From Paenarthrobacter aurescens TC1 (GTDB lineage Bacteria > Actinomycetota > Actinomycetes > Actinomycetales > Micrococcaceae), in NCBI GenBank assembly GCA_000014925.1, contig CP000476.1:186001-250000 (forward strand): a stretch of 64,000 nucleotides of DNA, given 5' to 3'. A program made the translations under genes and the position numbers. The notes beneath the pieces were generated by a model. That model did no database searches, was not told the origin of the DNA, and saw only the letters and a program-made list of their open reading frames with translations. Below are positions 1 through 8,955 of the stretch, piece by piece. Within the stretch, counting starts at the first letter, position 1, and each line of letters starts with the position of its first letter.

Positions 1-115
1 GGATCGCCTCAAGGTGAGGCCCCCTAGTGATGAGCGTGACGTCTTTGCCCGCCTTGGTCATGTATGCAGAAAGCACAGAGCCGATGGCTCCGCCACCGAT
101 AATCAGGTATTTCAT
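1..115 (-). CDS. 2-dehydropantoate 2-reductase-like protein, N-terminal part (cut by window edge)
   Basis: Only the first 38 codons lie in the window; the gene continues beyond base 1. The ATG is at 113-115 on the minus strand. The peptide opens directly with a Rossmann nucleotide-binding fold: a hydrophobic strand followed by GGGAIGS, then the second helix and strand. That start is typical of the ApbA/PanE ketopantoate reductase family, which reduces 2-dehydropantoate with NADPH or acts on related 2-oxoacids. Family assignment comes from this stretch alone, so another NAD(P)-binding oxidoreductase is possible and the substrate cannot be given. Confidence 0.6.
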   Translation of the reverse strand, partial: MKYLIIGGGAIGSVLSAYMTKAGKDVTLITRGPHLEAI

Positions 116-364
116 GCGTTCCTATCTCCTTTGATGAGAGCGATGTATACGCCGGCACTCAATGGCGGCGGTATCGGCGTTTCGGTTGGCCTGAGAGTGA
201 CCTCTTGCCCCGTACCGGGGAGGCCGGGGCTTCGAAGACACCATGCCCGGGAAGGTTAGGCATGAAACCGAGGTCGACGTCGACCGGCCATCGGCCATTT
301 TGGAGCACATCCAAAAGGGTGATGGCGACGCCGCTGCCACCTGCATGACCGAACACCTTGTCAG

Positions 365-646
365 ATGGAAGTCCGCGACGTGACCATGGACTTCGGCTAC
401 GGGCATTCCTTCACCGAATCCAGCCCCGAAGCGTATGAGCGGCTGATCCTGGACGTGCTCCTGGGTGAGCCGCCACTGTTCCCACGGCACGAGGAAGTGG
501 AGCTGTCCTGGAAGATCCTGGACCCGTTCGAAGACTACTGGGCGTCCCTGGACGAACAGCCCGAACCCTACACCCCGGGATCCTGGGGCCCGGCGTCGGC
601 GGATGAACTGCTGGCCCCCGACGGACGAACCTGGAGAAGGCCATGA
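365..646 (+). pseudogene. zwf: Glucose-6-phosphate dehydrogenase C-terminal fragment
   Basis: This 93-residue frame matches only the tail of actinobacterial G6PDH: the MEVRDVTMDFGYG strand, the SPEAYERLILDVLLGEPPLFPRHEEVELSWKI-type region (about residues 20-52) and the proline-rich end. The full enzyme is around 500 residues, so the N-terminal NADP and substrate domains are missing. Similarity begins at or very near the first ATG, which points to a recombination breakpoint at about 360. It overlaps the following opcA remnant by four bases (ATGA), preserving the ancestral zwf-opcA operon junction. It cannot be catalytic. Confidence 0.88.
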
Positions 647-1545
647 TTGTAGATTTACCGGACACCACCACCTCCAGGATCTCCAAAAAGATCATGTCCC
701 TGCGTGAGCAGGGCGGTGTGATCGCCCTGGGCCGGGTCCTGACCCTCGTGGTCGTCACCCGCTCCGGGCTGGAGGAAGAAGCGATCGAGGCCGCGAACGA
801 GGCCAGCCGGGAACACCCCTGCCGGATCATCGTCCTCGCCGACGCCGGCGCTGAGGCTCCCACCCGGCTGGACGCGCAGATCCGGGTCGGCGGGGACGCC
901 GGCGCCTCGGAAGTCATCGTGCTGCGGGGCTACGGCGAGCTCGCCCACGAGTCCGAGTCACTCGTCGCGGCTCTGCTGCTGCCGGACGCCCCGATCGTGG
1001 CCTGGTGGCCGCACGGGCACCGGAGAACGCCTGCGAAACCTCCGTGGGCCGGATCGCGCACCGCCGGATCACCGACTCCGCGAACGAACCCGACCCGGCC
1101 CAGGCCCTGGAAACCATCCGGGCCACCTACACAGCCGGGGACACCGACCTCGCCTGGACCCGCCTGACCGACTGGCGGATCCAACTCGCCGCCGTCCTGG
1201 ACCAGGCCGATTCCTCGCCCGTGACCGCCGTGGCCGTCGAAGGCGCGTCCGACTCGCCCTCGACCATCCTCCTCGCCGCGTGGCTCACCCTCGCCCTGGA
1301 CGCCCCCGTAACCATCGTCGCGGACCCCGCCGGCACCGGCATCCGCCGCGTCTGCCTCTCCCGGCCCGGCGGCGACGTCCAGCTCTTCCGCCCGGGCCTG
1401 TCCATCGCCGAACTCACCCAGCCCGGCCAACCCACCCAACGCATCTCCCTGCCCCGCCGCAGCCTCAAAGACTGCCTCGCCGAAGAACTCCGCCGCCTCG
1501 ACCCCGACCCAGTTTATGGAAACGTCATACAAGCGCTAATTCCCA
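643..1545 (+). pseudogene. opcA: Glucose-6-phosphate dehydrogenase assembly protein OpcA, frameshifted
   Basis: OpcA helps assemble and activate G6PDH in actinobacteria. The first frame runs from MIVDLPDTT to about base 1012 (VAAWWPHG-type strand near residue 125). Homology then continues in the +1-shifted frame (ENACETSVGRIAHRR onward) to LAEELRRLDPDPVYG at about 1530. Restoring one base near 1013-1018 would rejoin the frames. Beyond about 1545 the open frame continues to 1736 with sequence that does not look like OpcA. With the truncated zwf upstream this is a dead, transplanted fragment of the pentose-phosphate operon. Confidence 0.87.
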
Positions 1546-1997
1546 AAGCAGCCACGACGGCAGCACCCCCGCGAACTTCCAAACTCTTCAATCTTTGCGA
1601 CACGACCCCAAAACACGTTGGGACCACCGGACCTGACGTGTCGGGGCCCGGGACGCACAGAAAGGCTACACAGTCGGCCCGCACAAATAAGGCCATGAAT
1701 AGAACCGACGCGCTGCTGGAACCGACGCACACCTAGTGGTCACCGCCAGCCCCCAAAGAACGGCCGGGCCACGGCGGCGAGCCTCTCACTGCGGCAACGT
1801 CATCCGAAACCCCTGCGCCCGTCATCCGCAAACAGGTCGGCATTCTTGTTCCCCATCCACCTCAGCAACCGGCCCTTCCGACCAGGTAGTCGAACGCCCG
1901 CTCCGAACCCCAATAGCCCTCTCCCTTTGCTCACCTCAAGAGTGGCGGCGGCCAGTCATCTGCTGCCGCCACTCCTGCCTTTATCCGGGATGCCCCC
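1546..1997. other. Intergenic debris, no gene recognised
   Basis: The frame running out of the opcA remnant and the following short open frames have no recognisable domain or good ribosome binding site. I see no convincing terminator or RNA. Confidence 0.5.
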
Positions 1998-2294
1998 ATG
2001 ACTCGTAACCGAGCAACACCCCGAGAACACGTCGAATGGAGCCTGCTGATCGGTACCACAGTGGAAATTCGCCAAGACGTCAAGACCATTAGAACCGGCA
2101 TCGTTCAAGACGCCATGCCAGACTCCTCTGCCCTATAGATCGCTGCAGACGGCAACAACCCACGCCAAATGTTCGAGGCCCGCCAAGGGCACCGAGTCTG
2201 GCTCACCCCCCAAGAGCTCTCGGGCCACCTCCACTACCGTGACCACGAAACAGATACTTGGCTCAAGTTAGTGGTCCGGAGACTTTCTAAATGA
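1998..2294 (+). pseudogene. Small orphan protein, family A, with internal stop
   Basis: From ATG 1998 the frame reads 46 codons to a TAG at 2136-2138 and then continues open for 51 more codons to TGA 2292. The conceptual product resembles the intact small protein at 32878-33135: an LxG-x2-V segment, IR-x-GxV, a core ending in DGxxPRxxF, then a G-x-x-VW motif. Both copies end in an ATGA overlap with a second small frame. The function of the family is unknown; the internal stop makes this copy non-functional unless read through. Confidence 0.62.
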
Positions 2295-2482
2295 CAGTGG
2301 ATCCACTGTCTGCCTATACGGCGGGCGTCCGCGGAGTGAAGGTCCGAATGAGCGGGCACCAGGGGCGCCAATTCCTGACCCGCACCGTGGACTCGGTCAT
2401 GCCCCTGCTTCAGATCTGGACGCATGACGGAAGGATCTGGCAATCAATCCATGCCAGTGGGGCCAAAATCACCCGCAGCTGA
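2291..2482 (+). CDS. Small hypothetical protein (63 aa)
   Basis: The frame overlaps the preceding broken small gene by ATGA, the arrangement also seen at 33132. No domain, signal peptide or membrane segment is visible, and I cannot align it convincingly with the second small proteins at 13356 and 33132. It may be real by position or merely the tail of the decayed locus. Confidence 0.3.
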   Translation: MTVDPLSAYTAGVRGVKVRMSGHQGRQFLTRTVDSVMPLLQIWTHDGRIWQSIHASGAKITRS

Positions 2483-2800
2483 TTCCAAGATCGTTTCGAT
2501 TGTTCTCTACACGACACGACGCAAGGTCACTGGCCCGGAGATCACGTTTCTTCCCACTGGTCCAGTCTGTTTGGCCAGCCAGCCGCGTAGATAGCTGTAC
2601 TTGTGCGCCTGAAATACACCTCAAGCTGACAGAGTCGAGGTCAGTTGTTGACTTCCTTGTAGGACAAGTCCTAGAAACTCACCTCACAGGCAGAAAGTTG
2701 GGGGGCGGGGCAACGCCGTCCCACTTCCAAAAAAGTGCGACAGGCTTGTTGTGCCAAATTTCGGGCAGGGTTCAAGGGCGTGTTGGAGTTCCAGTTTCTG
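2483..2800. other. Intergenic region holding a promoter/resolvase-site-like sequence
   Basis: Apart from the repeat listed at 2648-2682, I see no gene here. It separates the left-hand debris from the convergent end of the GntR regulator gene. Confidence 0.5.
2648..2682 (+). repeat. Promoter/res-like repeat, left copy
   Basis: TTGACTTCC starts a segment containing the palindrome CTTGTAGGACAAG (2656-2668) and then TCCTAGAA. It has the same layout as the sequence upstream of the intact resolvase (56523-56557): TTGACT, about 17 bases, then TAGAA(A/C). An 18-base core TTGTAGGACAAGYCCTAG recurs at 13203-13220 on the other side of the sulfur cluster. Confidence 0.55.
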
Positions 2801-3484
2801 TCATGATGCGGTTTTGGCAGGTCGCGGGCCTGCTTCGACCAAATCCGAGAGGATCTGCTCGGCATCCTGGAGGTAGCTGTGAAGAGCCATTCCGGCTGCT
2901 GCCCGGGAGCCGGCCAGCATCAGATCGCAGATTTCGCGGTCGCGCGCGGCAAAGGGCTTCTGGAATTGTTCCTGGTTGATGGCGGGGGCGAAGGCCAAGC
3001 GGATCTGCGCAACGATGGGGACGAAAGTGGCATCCAGCCGCGGGCTGCCGAGAGTGCTGACGATGGCCTGATGAAACCGCAACCCGGCGGTGGCGACGCC
3101 TTCCCAATCGTCGGCCGAGCTGGCCTGGCCAACGGCGTAAGCTGCCTGCCGCAGTCGAGCTAGCGAGTCGGGGCTGGCCAGGGCGCTTTCCTCAATCGCC
3201 TTCAGTTCGATTGTTCTGCGGACGAGGTAGATGTCGTGGATGTCTTCAGTTGACATCATTTTGACGACCGCACCCTTGTGGCGCTCGATGTCGAGAAGGT
3301 TTTCCCAGGCGAGCCTGCGGAAAGCCTCACGAAGGGTATTCCGGGATACGCCTAGTTCTTCAGCCACCACGACCTCCCGCACCGCCGTTCCGGGAGGAAG
3401 GGCTCCGGTGACAATCCGTTCACGAAGGGTCGAAGCCGCCTTTTCGGCCGCCCCGGCGCTGACTGTTCCTGTGCCTGCATTCAT
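2801..3484 (-). CDS. GntR-family transcriptional regulator with FCD domain
   Basis: The 227-residue protein has an N-terminal winged helix (about residues 15-80, with GALPPG, VAEELGVSRNTLREAFRRL) and an all-helical C-terminal domain (about 90-215) of the FCD type that binds small carboxylates or amino acids, often with a metal. It is divergent from the creatinase-like gene starting at 3741. The 256-bp intergenic region holds two TGTTGAACAA sites, so it most likely represses the adjacent catabolic operon until the substrate or an intermediate is present. The ATG at 3482-3484 is taken as start. Confidence 0.9.
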   Translation of the reverse strand: MNAGTGTVSAGAAEKAASTLRERIVTGALPPGTAVREVVVAEELGVSRNTLREAFRRLAWENLLDIERHKGAVVKMMSTEDIHDIYLVRRTIELKAIEESALASPDSLARLRQAAYAVGQASSADDWEGVATAGLRFHQAIVSTLGSPRLDATFVPIVAQIRLAFAPAINQEQFQKPFAARDREICDLMLAGSRAAAGMALHSYLQDAEQILSDLVEAGPRPAKTAS

Positions 3485-3504
3485 TCCTGAATCTTACCGG
3501 CTGA

Positions 3505-3514
3505 TGTTGAACAA
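3505..3514. promoter_or_regulatory. Candidate GntR operator, site 1
   Basis: TGTTGAACAA, within the palindrome GTTG-AA-CAAC, lies 21 bp upstream of the gntR start. The same decamer recurs 84 bp away at 3589-3598. FCD-type GntR proteins bind short palindromes with TTG/CAA arms. Confidence 0.5.
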
Positions 3515-3587
3515 CTGTGATATTTCGCCGCCAAAATATGGGATTTTTTCGTGAAATGAGGCAGGCTGGTCGATATACCTACAAAAA

Positions 3588-3598
3588 TTGTTGAACAA
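3588..3598. promoter_or_regulatory. Candidate GntR operator, site 2
   Basis: TTGTTGAACAA has palindromic TTGT/ACAA ends and the same TGTTGAACAA core as site 1. It sits between the divergent gntR and the creatinase-like gene, where a repressor could block both. Confidence 0.5.
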
Positions 3599-3740
3599 AC
3601 CTCTTGCTACGTGGGTGCGATGGATGCATGATTATCATCACGAAGCTAAGCCGGGAACGAGAGCGGTCATGCCGAAGATCAAGCGCCCACCGCTGCGTTC
3701 CCGTGAACATTTCGATCATTGCAAGAGCAAGGAGAGCACA

Positions 3741-4952
3741 TTGACAACGCAGAGTATTGACGCCCAGGCCCCGTCTACTGAGGGGCCGGTGCAAATCAAC
3801 TTCACGCGGGAAGAATTCGCAGGCCGCCAGCTCCGGGTCCGCGAAGAGCTTGCCCGCCGAGGCCTCGACGGGCTTCTGGTCTTCCGCATCGAGGACCAAC
3901 ACTGGCTGTGCGGACTCGACACCACAGGATTCACAATCTTCCATGCGATGTTTATTGGCGTAAACGGCGAGCTGACCCACCTGTCACGTTCTGCTGACTT
4001 GGCGAGCATTGCGTATTCGTCGCTCTGTGCAGATGTTCGACTCTGGGATGAGGCTTACGGAACCACCCGTGCGGCTGGTATCAAGGGCATGCTGAAGAGC
4101 CATGGAATGCAGGGGCGGCGGATTGGCATTCAGCTCGACACCTTCGGCATGTTGCCCGACCTTTATAACGAATTGCAGTCCACCCTCGATGGCTGGTGCG
4201 AGCTTGTCGAAGCCTCCGACATCGTGCGGGTTTTGCGCTTGGTGAAGAGCAAGCAGGAGCTGGTCTACATGCGCCGCGCCGGCCAGATTTTGTCCCTAGC
4301 GAATGATGCTGCCGTCAGCCTGACAGTTCCGGGCGCATTTGAAGGTGACATTGTCGCGGAATTCAACAGGAGTGTCCTTTCCAACGACGGCGACATTTGT
4401 TCAGAGCCGAACTGGCCGATGGGATCTGGGCAGAAGGCCTTGCTTGTCAGGCACGCGACAGGGCGCGGCTTCGTAGGTGAGAACGACCAAGTGACTTTCG
4501 AACCCGGTGCTGCTTACCGTCACTACAACGTCGCAAACATGTTCACGGTACTTACGGGCCCTAATGTGGACCAACGCCACCTCGATATGCACGCCGCGTG
4601 CATCGATGCACTATCTGAAGTTCAAGCGACCATCAGGCCCGGAAACACCTTTGGTGACCTCTTCGCCGCGCACAAACGCATACTTACCAAGCACGGTTAC
4701 GGGCACGCCATCCTCAGGGGATGCGGTTACCCCATGGGGGCCATGTGGCCTCCCACGTGGATGGAAAAGCCGATGATCGTCGAGAACGATCCACTCGTCC
4801 TTGCCGAGGACATGACCATCTTCACGCACATGATTCTCACCGACCAAGCAGCGGGGCTGACCATGTCCCTCGGCGAAACCGTAGCTGTGACAAGCAACGG
4901 CCCCGAGATACTCTCCGCGGTCAGCCGAACCCCGATCATCAAGGGAGTGTAG
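3741..4952 (+). CDS. Creatinase/ectoine-hydrolase-like M24-fold hydrolase
   Basis: The TTG at 3741 follows AAGGAG at 3729-3734 and gives a 403-residue protein; an open extension to 3588 lacks a good ribosome site. Residues about 25-150 form the creatinase N-terminal domain and about 170-395 the pita-bread M24 domain. Metal ligands of aminopeptidase P are replaced (EPG where DxG is expected, NVANMF where DxTR is expected), while a histidine near 238 and glutamates near 254 and 379 are kept. Metal-independent relatives are creatinase (creatine to sarcosine plus urea) and ectoine hydrolase EutD/DoeA. The partner creatininase-like gene starts five bases after its stop, so the two probably act in sequence. 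Exact substrate is unknown. Confidence 0.85.
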   Translation: MTTQSIDAQAPSTEGPVQINFTREEFAGRQLRVREELARRGLDGLLVFRIEDQHWLCGLDTTGFTIFHAMFIGVNGELTHLSRSADLASIAYSSLCADVRLWDEAYGTTRAAGIKGMLKSHGMQGRRIGIQLDTFGMLPDLYNELQSTLDGWCELVEASDIVRVLRLVKSKQELVYMRRAGQILSLANDAAVSLTVPGAFEGDIVAEFNRSVLSNDGDICSEPNWPMGSGQKALLVRHATGRGFVGENDQVTFEPGAAYRHYNVANMFTVLTGPNVDQRHLDMHAACIDALSEVQATIRPGNTFGDLFAAHKRILTKHGYGHAILRGCGYPMGAMWPPTWMEKPMIVENDPLVLAEDMTIFTHMILTDQAAGLTMSLGETVAVTSNGPEILSAVSRTPIIKGV

Positions 4953-4957
4953 GAGAC

Positions 4958-5803
4958 ATGAACACTTTAAACCTCCCGAGCGTGTGGCTGCAGGACCTCA
5001 CCTGGGAAGAAGTCGATGGACATTTAGCCTCGGATCAATTGATCCTTCTACCCTTTGGCAGCACGGAGCAGCACGGGCCGGCCGGGACACTGGGCATTGA
5101 TACGTTCGTTGCGACCGGCATCGTCGAAGACGCTGCAACCCGCATGGGCGCCTTGTGCGCACCTCCGATGTGGTTTGGCGACTCGCCGCATCACCTGGCA
5201 TTTCCTGGAACCGTCAGCCTTAAGACCGAAACCCTCATGGCCGTTGTGCGGGACGTATGCACAAGCCTGGCCTCCCACGGTTTCCGGCAAATCATCCTGG
5301 TCAATGGGCACAAGGGTTCGAACCTGGCAGCACTAGGCTCCGCTGCCCGCGACCTGCATGAAAATCACCTGCCCGACGTCATGTTTGCAGTTGCAGACCC
5401 TCTGCACCTGGCACGAAACGCTGCTCCTCACATCAAAGAGACCAATGAACACCACGGCGGAGAACTGGAACTATCGCAGGTACATTTCCGCTACCCCGGC
5501 CAAGTCCGGATGGACCGGCTAACCGACGAAGGCGCGGATTTCGCAAGAGTATTCGGCGGCTTTGTTGGAGCAGATCTTTTCGGACCGGCCCCGGATGGCG
5601 TCGATGTCATCTGGTCCAGCCGAGAGCAGCGCGACTTTGCTCCAACCGGCAGCCTTAGCTCGTCCCTTGGCGTCGAATCAGACAAAGGACGCCGCTTCCA
5701 CGAGCACATCGTAGACCGCCTCTGCGAGGTCATCACATGGATGCGCGAAAACGACGGGCCACTCGCCGCAGCGAACGACTCACTCAAACAACAAATGAGC
5801 TGA
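4958..5803 (+). CDS. Creatininase-family amidohydrolase
   Basis: This 281-residue enzyme opens cyclic amides in known relatives (creatinine to creatine; also MftE in mycofactocin maturation). The dinuclear metal site is complete by eye: STEQHG near residue 33, LGIDT near 43, VNGHKGSN near 113 and EHHGGELE near 165. ATG 4958 follows AGGAG at 4951-4955. It is co-transcribed with the M24-like gene, which suggests ring opening and amidino or amide hydrolysis of one substrate. The sulfur-handling genes downstream make a sulfur-containing ring compound more likely than creatinine itself; that is inference. Confidence 0.88.
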   Translation: MNTLNLPSVWLQDLTWEEVDGHLASDQLILLPFGSTEQHGPAGTLGIDTFVATGIVEDAATRMGALCAPPMWFGDSPHHLAFPGTVSLKTETLMAVVRDVCTSLASHGFRQIILVNGHKGSNLAALGSAARDLHENHLPDVMFAVADPLHLARNAAPHIKETNEHHGGELELSQVHFRYPGQVRMDRLTDEGADFARVFGGFVGADLFGPAPDGVDVIWSSREQRDFAPTGSLSSSLGVESDKGRRFHEHIVDRLCEVITWMRENDGPLAAANDSLKQQMS

Positions 5804-6185
5804 CGTAAGCACGCCACACACCCTCGGTTCAAGACCGGCAGCAGCCAGCCTGTCAACTCCCCAGGTTCACTAACACGGACAGCCACATCCACATCGCTGT
5901 TTATCAAGAGACATTAGGCGCCTGCCGTCACCACCGTAAGCGGCAGGCCCGACAGCCGGCCCAGGAAGACTGCCACCCATAACCGTCCTCCAAGGCCCGA
6001 CTTCCCGGATGAACCAGGATTTATGGTGTTCATCCGCTTATCCCATGGCCGGACGCTGGACAAAGACGTTAGCGTCCCCGCCCAATAAGGCTTTCCGCCA
6101 CGGCGACCCCTCCGATTCCGACGATGACGCCGGAATCAAATTTCAACGAAAATACTCTTCGCAGAGTTTCACGTTAGGGATTCAT
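5804..6185. other. Intergenic region between creatininase-like gene and transporter
   Basis: It contains the hairpin at 5920-5948 and nothing else I recognise. An open frame upstream of ATG 6186 (from 6009) has no transporter-like character. Confidence 0.5.
5920..5948 (+). terminator. Hairpin after creatininase-like gene
   Basis: GCCTGCCG and CGGCAGGC form a perfect 8-bp stem around a 13-base loop. There is no U-tract, so termination is only likely from position. Confidence 0.4.
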
Positions 6186-7544
6186 ATGCCTACTCATACA
6201 GAATTATCCGGCCAATCAGTCCGCCGCAGCGTCAGCGCAGCCGCACTGGGTAACATCATCGAATGGTTCGACTACGGGATCTATAGCTTTGCCGCAGCCA
6301 CTATCGGAATGCACTTCTTCGACGTGCAGGAACCTTCCGTAGCGGCAGTATCATCCTTCGCCGTATTTGCGCTTTCATTCCTGATGAGGCCCATCGGCGG
6401 CGTCGTTATAGGCATCCTCGGAGACCGACGCGGCCGCCGGGACATGCTGATGCTGACAGTCGGTTTGATGACAGCCGCCACCGTCGTCATCGGCGTGCTG
6501 CCAACATACGCCCAGGTGGGCTTCCTTGCACCACTGCTCCTTACCCTTACACGCCTCATCCAGGGGTTCTCCGCAGGAGGCGAATACGGCGGGGCCAACA
6601 TCTTCATGGCCGAAATAGCAACTCCCAACCGCAGAGGCTTCTTCGCAAGCATCCTGGAATCAGGTGTGCTCGTGGGATACCTCGGAGGCGCCGGTATAGT
6701 GGTCGGCCTAATGTCTGCCATGTCTTCAGATGCGTGGCAGGACTGGGGCTGGAGGATCCCATTCATTGCTTCATTGCCGTTGGGTATTTTGGCCCTGCTC
6801 CTTCGACGGCACCTCGAGGACACCCCCGTATTTGAGAAAATGAAAGCGGCAGAAGAAATTGCGCACTCACCTTTGCGGGACACCTTCCGCCGGGCACCGA
6901 TGCCCTTGTTCGTGACGTTCCTGGTCGTCGCCTATGCAAACGGCGCCTACTACTTGGTTCTGACGTTCCTGCCCTCCTATGTGCAGACTGAAATTGGACT
7001 GTCAGCCAATGCCTCACTGATGCTGAGCATTGTGATCATGCTGATACTTCTGGTTACGATCCCTCTCTTCGGTCGTCTCGGAGACAGGGTTGGCCGACGC
7101 AAACTCATGACGCTTTCTGTCGTGGTTCACATCGTGGTGGCCATCCCCGCCGTCATGATGTTTAGTTCCGGTGACATTACGCTGGTCTACGTAGCGGCTG
7201 TTCTTCTTGGCATCGCAATGGCACCGCTGGCGTCGCAATATTCCGCGGCGCTCACGGTTCTTTTCCCTCGGTCAATCCGCTATACCGGATTCACTTTGTC
7301 GTTCAATGTCTCAACCGCGATATTCGGCGGGTCGGCACCCTTTATTGTGGGAAGCTTGCTTGCATCCACAGGAAATAACTTTGTCATTGCCTACTTCCTC
7401 ATTCTTGTTTCATTGTTGGCGCTCATTGGCATCAAATTACTGCCTGACAACACGGGCATGAGTGCCGATCACGATGTGAGCATGGGGGCACTTAGCCAAA
7501 GCAAGGTCCACGTGACGGAAGCAAGCGAAAAATCGCTGAATTAA
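6186..7544 (+). CDS. MFS transporter of the metabolite:H+ symporter (MHS) type
   Basis: From ATG 6186 the protein is 452 residues with about twelve hydrophobic segments. It opens with ALGNIIEWFDYGIYSFAAATIG, the usual MHS first helix (ProP, KgtP, ShiA relatives), and has the cytoplasmic loop motifs GDRRGRRDMLML near residue 82 and GRLGDRVGRRKLM near 300. GGEYGG appears in the fourth or fifth helix. Such proteins import betaines, organic acids or amino-acid-like compounds with protons. It lies between the two halves of the cluster and is the obvious importer of the starting compound. A strong terminator follows. Confidence 0.88.
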   Translation: MPTHTELSGQSVRRSVSAAALGNIIEWFDYGIYSFAAATIGMHFFDVQEPSVAAVSSFAVFALSFLMRPIGGVVIGILGDRRGRRDMLMLTVGLMTAATVVIGVLPTYAQVGFLAPLLLTLTRLIQGFSAGGEYGGANIFMAEIATPNRRGFFASILESGVLVGYLGGAGIVVGLMSAMSSDAWQDWGWRIPFIASLPLGILALLLRRHLEDTPVFEKMKAAEEIAHSPLRDTFRRAPMPLFVTFLVVAYANGAYYLVLTFLPSYVQTEIGLSANASLMLSIVIMLILLVTIPLFGRLGDRVGRRKLMTLSVVVHIVVAIPAVMMFSSGDITLVYVAAVLLGIAMAPLASQYSAALTVLFPRSIRYTGFTLSFNVSTAIFGGSAPFIVGSLLASTGNNFVIAYFLILVSLLALIGIKLLPDNTGMSADHDVSMGALSQSKVHVTEASEKSLN

Positions 7545-7554
7545 GCGGTCACCC

Positions 7555-7615
7555 CCAGAGGTCCCTCGATGAACCCGCCAAGTAATCAGACAGGGACCTC
7601 TGGAAACACGTTTTT
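7555..7615 (+). terminator. Rho-independent terminator after MFS gene
   Basis: Twelve-base arms CCAGAGGTCCCT (7555-7566) and AGGGACCTCTGG (7592-7603) pair perfectly around 25 bases, followed by TTTTT at 7611-7615. Confidence 0.75.
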
Positions 7616-7786
7616 CTATTACCGGCTCCAGCTCCAACCCGCACGTCTCCCGCCGCTGGCACACCGGCCCGCGACGTACCGGGCAGTCTGAGTCTTCGTT
7701 CACACACCCCGCAAGGCTCCTCTGGTGAGGTCACCAGATGGCCATCTTTTTTACGCCGTTCGGCCCCAACTGAGTCAGGAGGCTCC

Positions 7787-8914
7787 GTGTCTACCAGCAC
7801 AGCAATGGATTCAACAGTCGACCGTGAGGAAGACATCGACCGTTACGACCCTTCATACCGACAATGGATTGCCGAGGCGGTTCGTAAGATCAGGGCCGAA
7901 GCAAATCGGTCCTCGGATACCAATTTGATTTCCGTTCCGCTGCCGGCCGAGTGGGGTATCGATCTATACCTCAAGGACGAGTCAACCCACCCAACTGGAT
8001 CCTTGAAGCATCGATTGGCCAGGTCCCTGTTTCTTTATGCTTTGTGCAACGGATGGATCAAGCCCGGCCGTCCGGTGATTGAAGCTTCCAGCGGGTCAAC
8101 GGCCATTTCCGAGGCCTATTTCTCACGCCTCATCGGTGTGCCCTTCATAGCGGTCGTGGCCCGGTCCACCAGTGTGCAGAAGGTCAAACTCATCGAGTCC
8201 CACGGCGGGCAGTGCCATCTCGTCGAAAACCCCGGCGAAGTGTATGACGTTGCGGCAGCAGTTGCCGAGCGAACCGGCGGTCACTACATGGACCAATTCA
8301 CCTATGCCGAGCGGGCCACGGACTGGAGAGGAACGAACAATATTGCAGAGTCGATTTTCAGGCAGATGGCGCAGGAGCGACATCCTGAGCCTGCCTGGAT
8401 CGTCGCAACCGCAGGTACCGGCGGTACCTCGGCTACCTTGGCTCGTTACATCCGATATGCCGGAAAGTCCACGGGAATTTGCATCGCCGATCCCGAAAAT
8501 TCTGCATTCTTTCCGTCCTGGAAGGACCAAGACCCCACCGTCACCACGGCAATCGGCTCCCGCATCGAAGGCATCGGCCGCCAACGCGTCGAAGGCAGCT
8601 TTATCGGTTCCGCTATCGACCGAATGATGCTCGTGCCTGACGCCGCCGCGGTGGCTTCCATACGCCACTTGTCAGAATTGCTGGGCCGCCGCACCGGCGC
8701 TTCTACCGGGACCGGACTGTGGTCAGCATTCCGGATAATTTCTGAGATGGTCACCGCGGGGAAGCATGGAAGCGTTGTTTCACTGATCTGCGATGCCGGG
8801 GACCGATACCTCGACAAGTACTACTCAGACGACTGGCTCGCTAAAAACAACCTCCACGTCGAACCCTATTACCACCGCCTGGAATCGTTCATGCGCACAG
8901 GCACCCTCTCCTGA
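7787..8914 (+). CDS. cds1: Cds1-type PLP-dependent L-cysteine desulfhydrase
   Basis: GTG 7787 follows AGGAGG at 7778-7783; product 375 residues. It has the fold-type II PLP layout of the cysteine synthase family: [17 protein letters not shown] (Schiff-base lysine near residue 75), [13 protein letters not shown] and [12 protein letters not shown] (phosphate loop near 212). By recall it is close throughout to the M. tuberculosis enzyme Rv3684, including [16 protein letters not shown] and SRIEGIGR. Cds1 cleaves cysteine to H2S, ammonia and pyruvate by way of 2-aminoacrylate. The next genes encode an imine deaminase and sulfide oxidation enzymes, which supports this over synthesis of cysteine. 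Confidence 0.9.
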   Translation: MSTSTAMDSTVDREEDIDRYDPSYRQWIAEAVRKIRAEANRSSDTNLISVPLPAEWGIDLYLKDESTHPTGSLKHRLARSLFLYALCNGWIKPGRPVIEASSGSTAISEAYFSRLIGVPFIAVVARSTSVQKVKLIESHGGQCHLVENPGEVYDVAAAVAERTGGHYMDQFTYAERATDWRGTNNIAESIFRQMAQERHPEPAWIVATAGTGGTSATLARYIRYAGKSTGICIADPENSAFFPSWKDQDPTVTTAIGSRIEGIGRQRVEGSFIGSAIDRMMLVPDAAAVASIRHLSELLGRRTGASTGTGLWSAFRIISEMVTAGKHGSVVSLICDAGDRYLDKYYSDDWLAKNNLHVEPYYHRLESFMRTGTLS

Positions 8915-8955
8915 CAAACACCAATCTCATAACCCCATAAGAAACGAGATACGCA

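Noticed and set aside
159..356. Minus-strand frame with an HAGGSG segment that could be the tail of a serine hydrolase
   Set aside because: The match is limited to a short glycine-rich stretch and the rest has no recognisable family pattern.
2656..2668. CTTGTAGGACAAG considered as a GntR operator
   Set aside because: It fits the arm pattern, but it lies beyond the 3' end of gntR and its surrounding bases match the resolvase upstream region; the TGTTGAACAA sites in the divergent promoter are better candidates.
6009..6185. Upstream extension of the MHS transporter frame
   Set aside because: The added 59 residues are polar and unlike any transporter start, whereas ATG 6186 is followed directly by the usual first segment.
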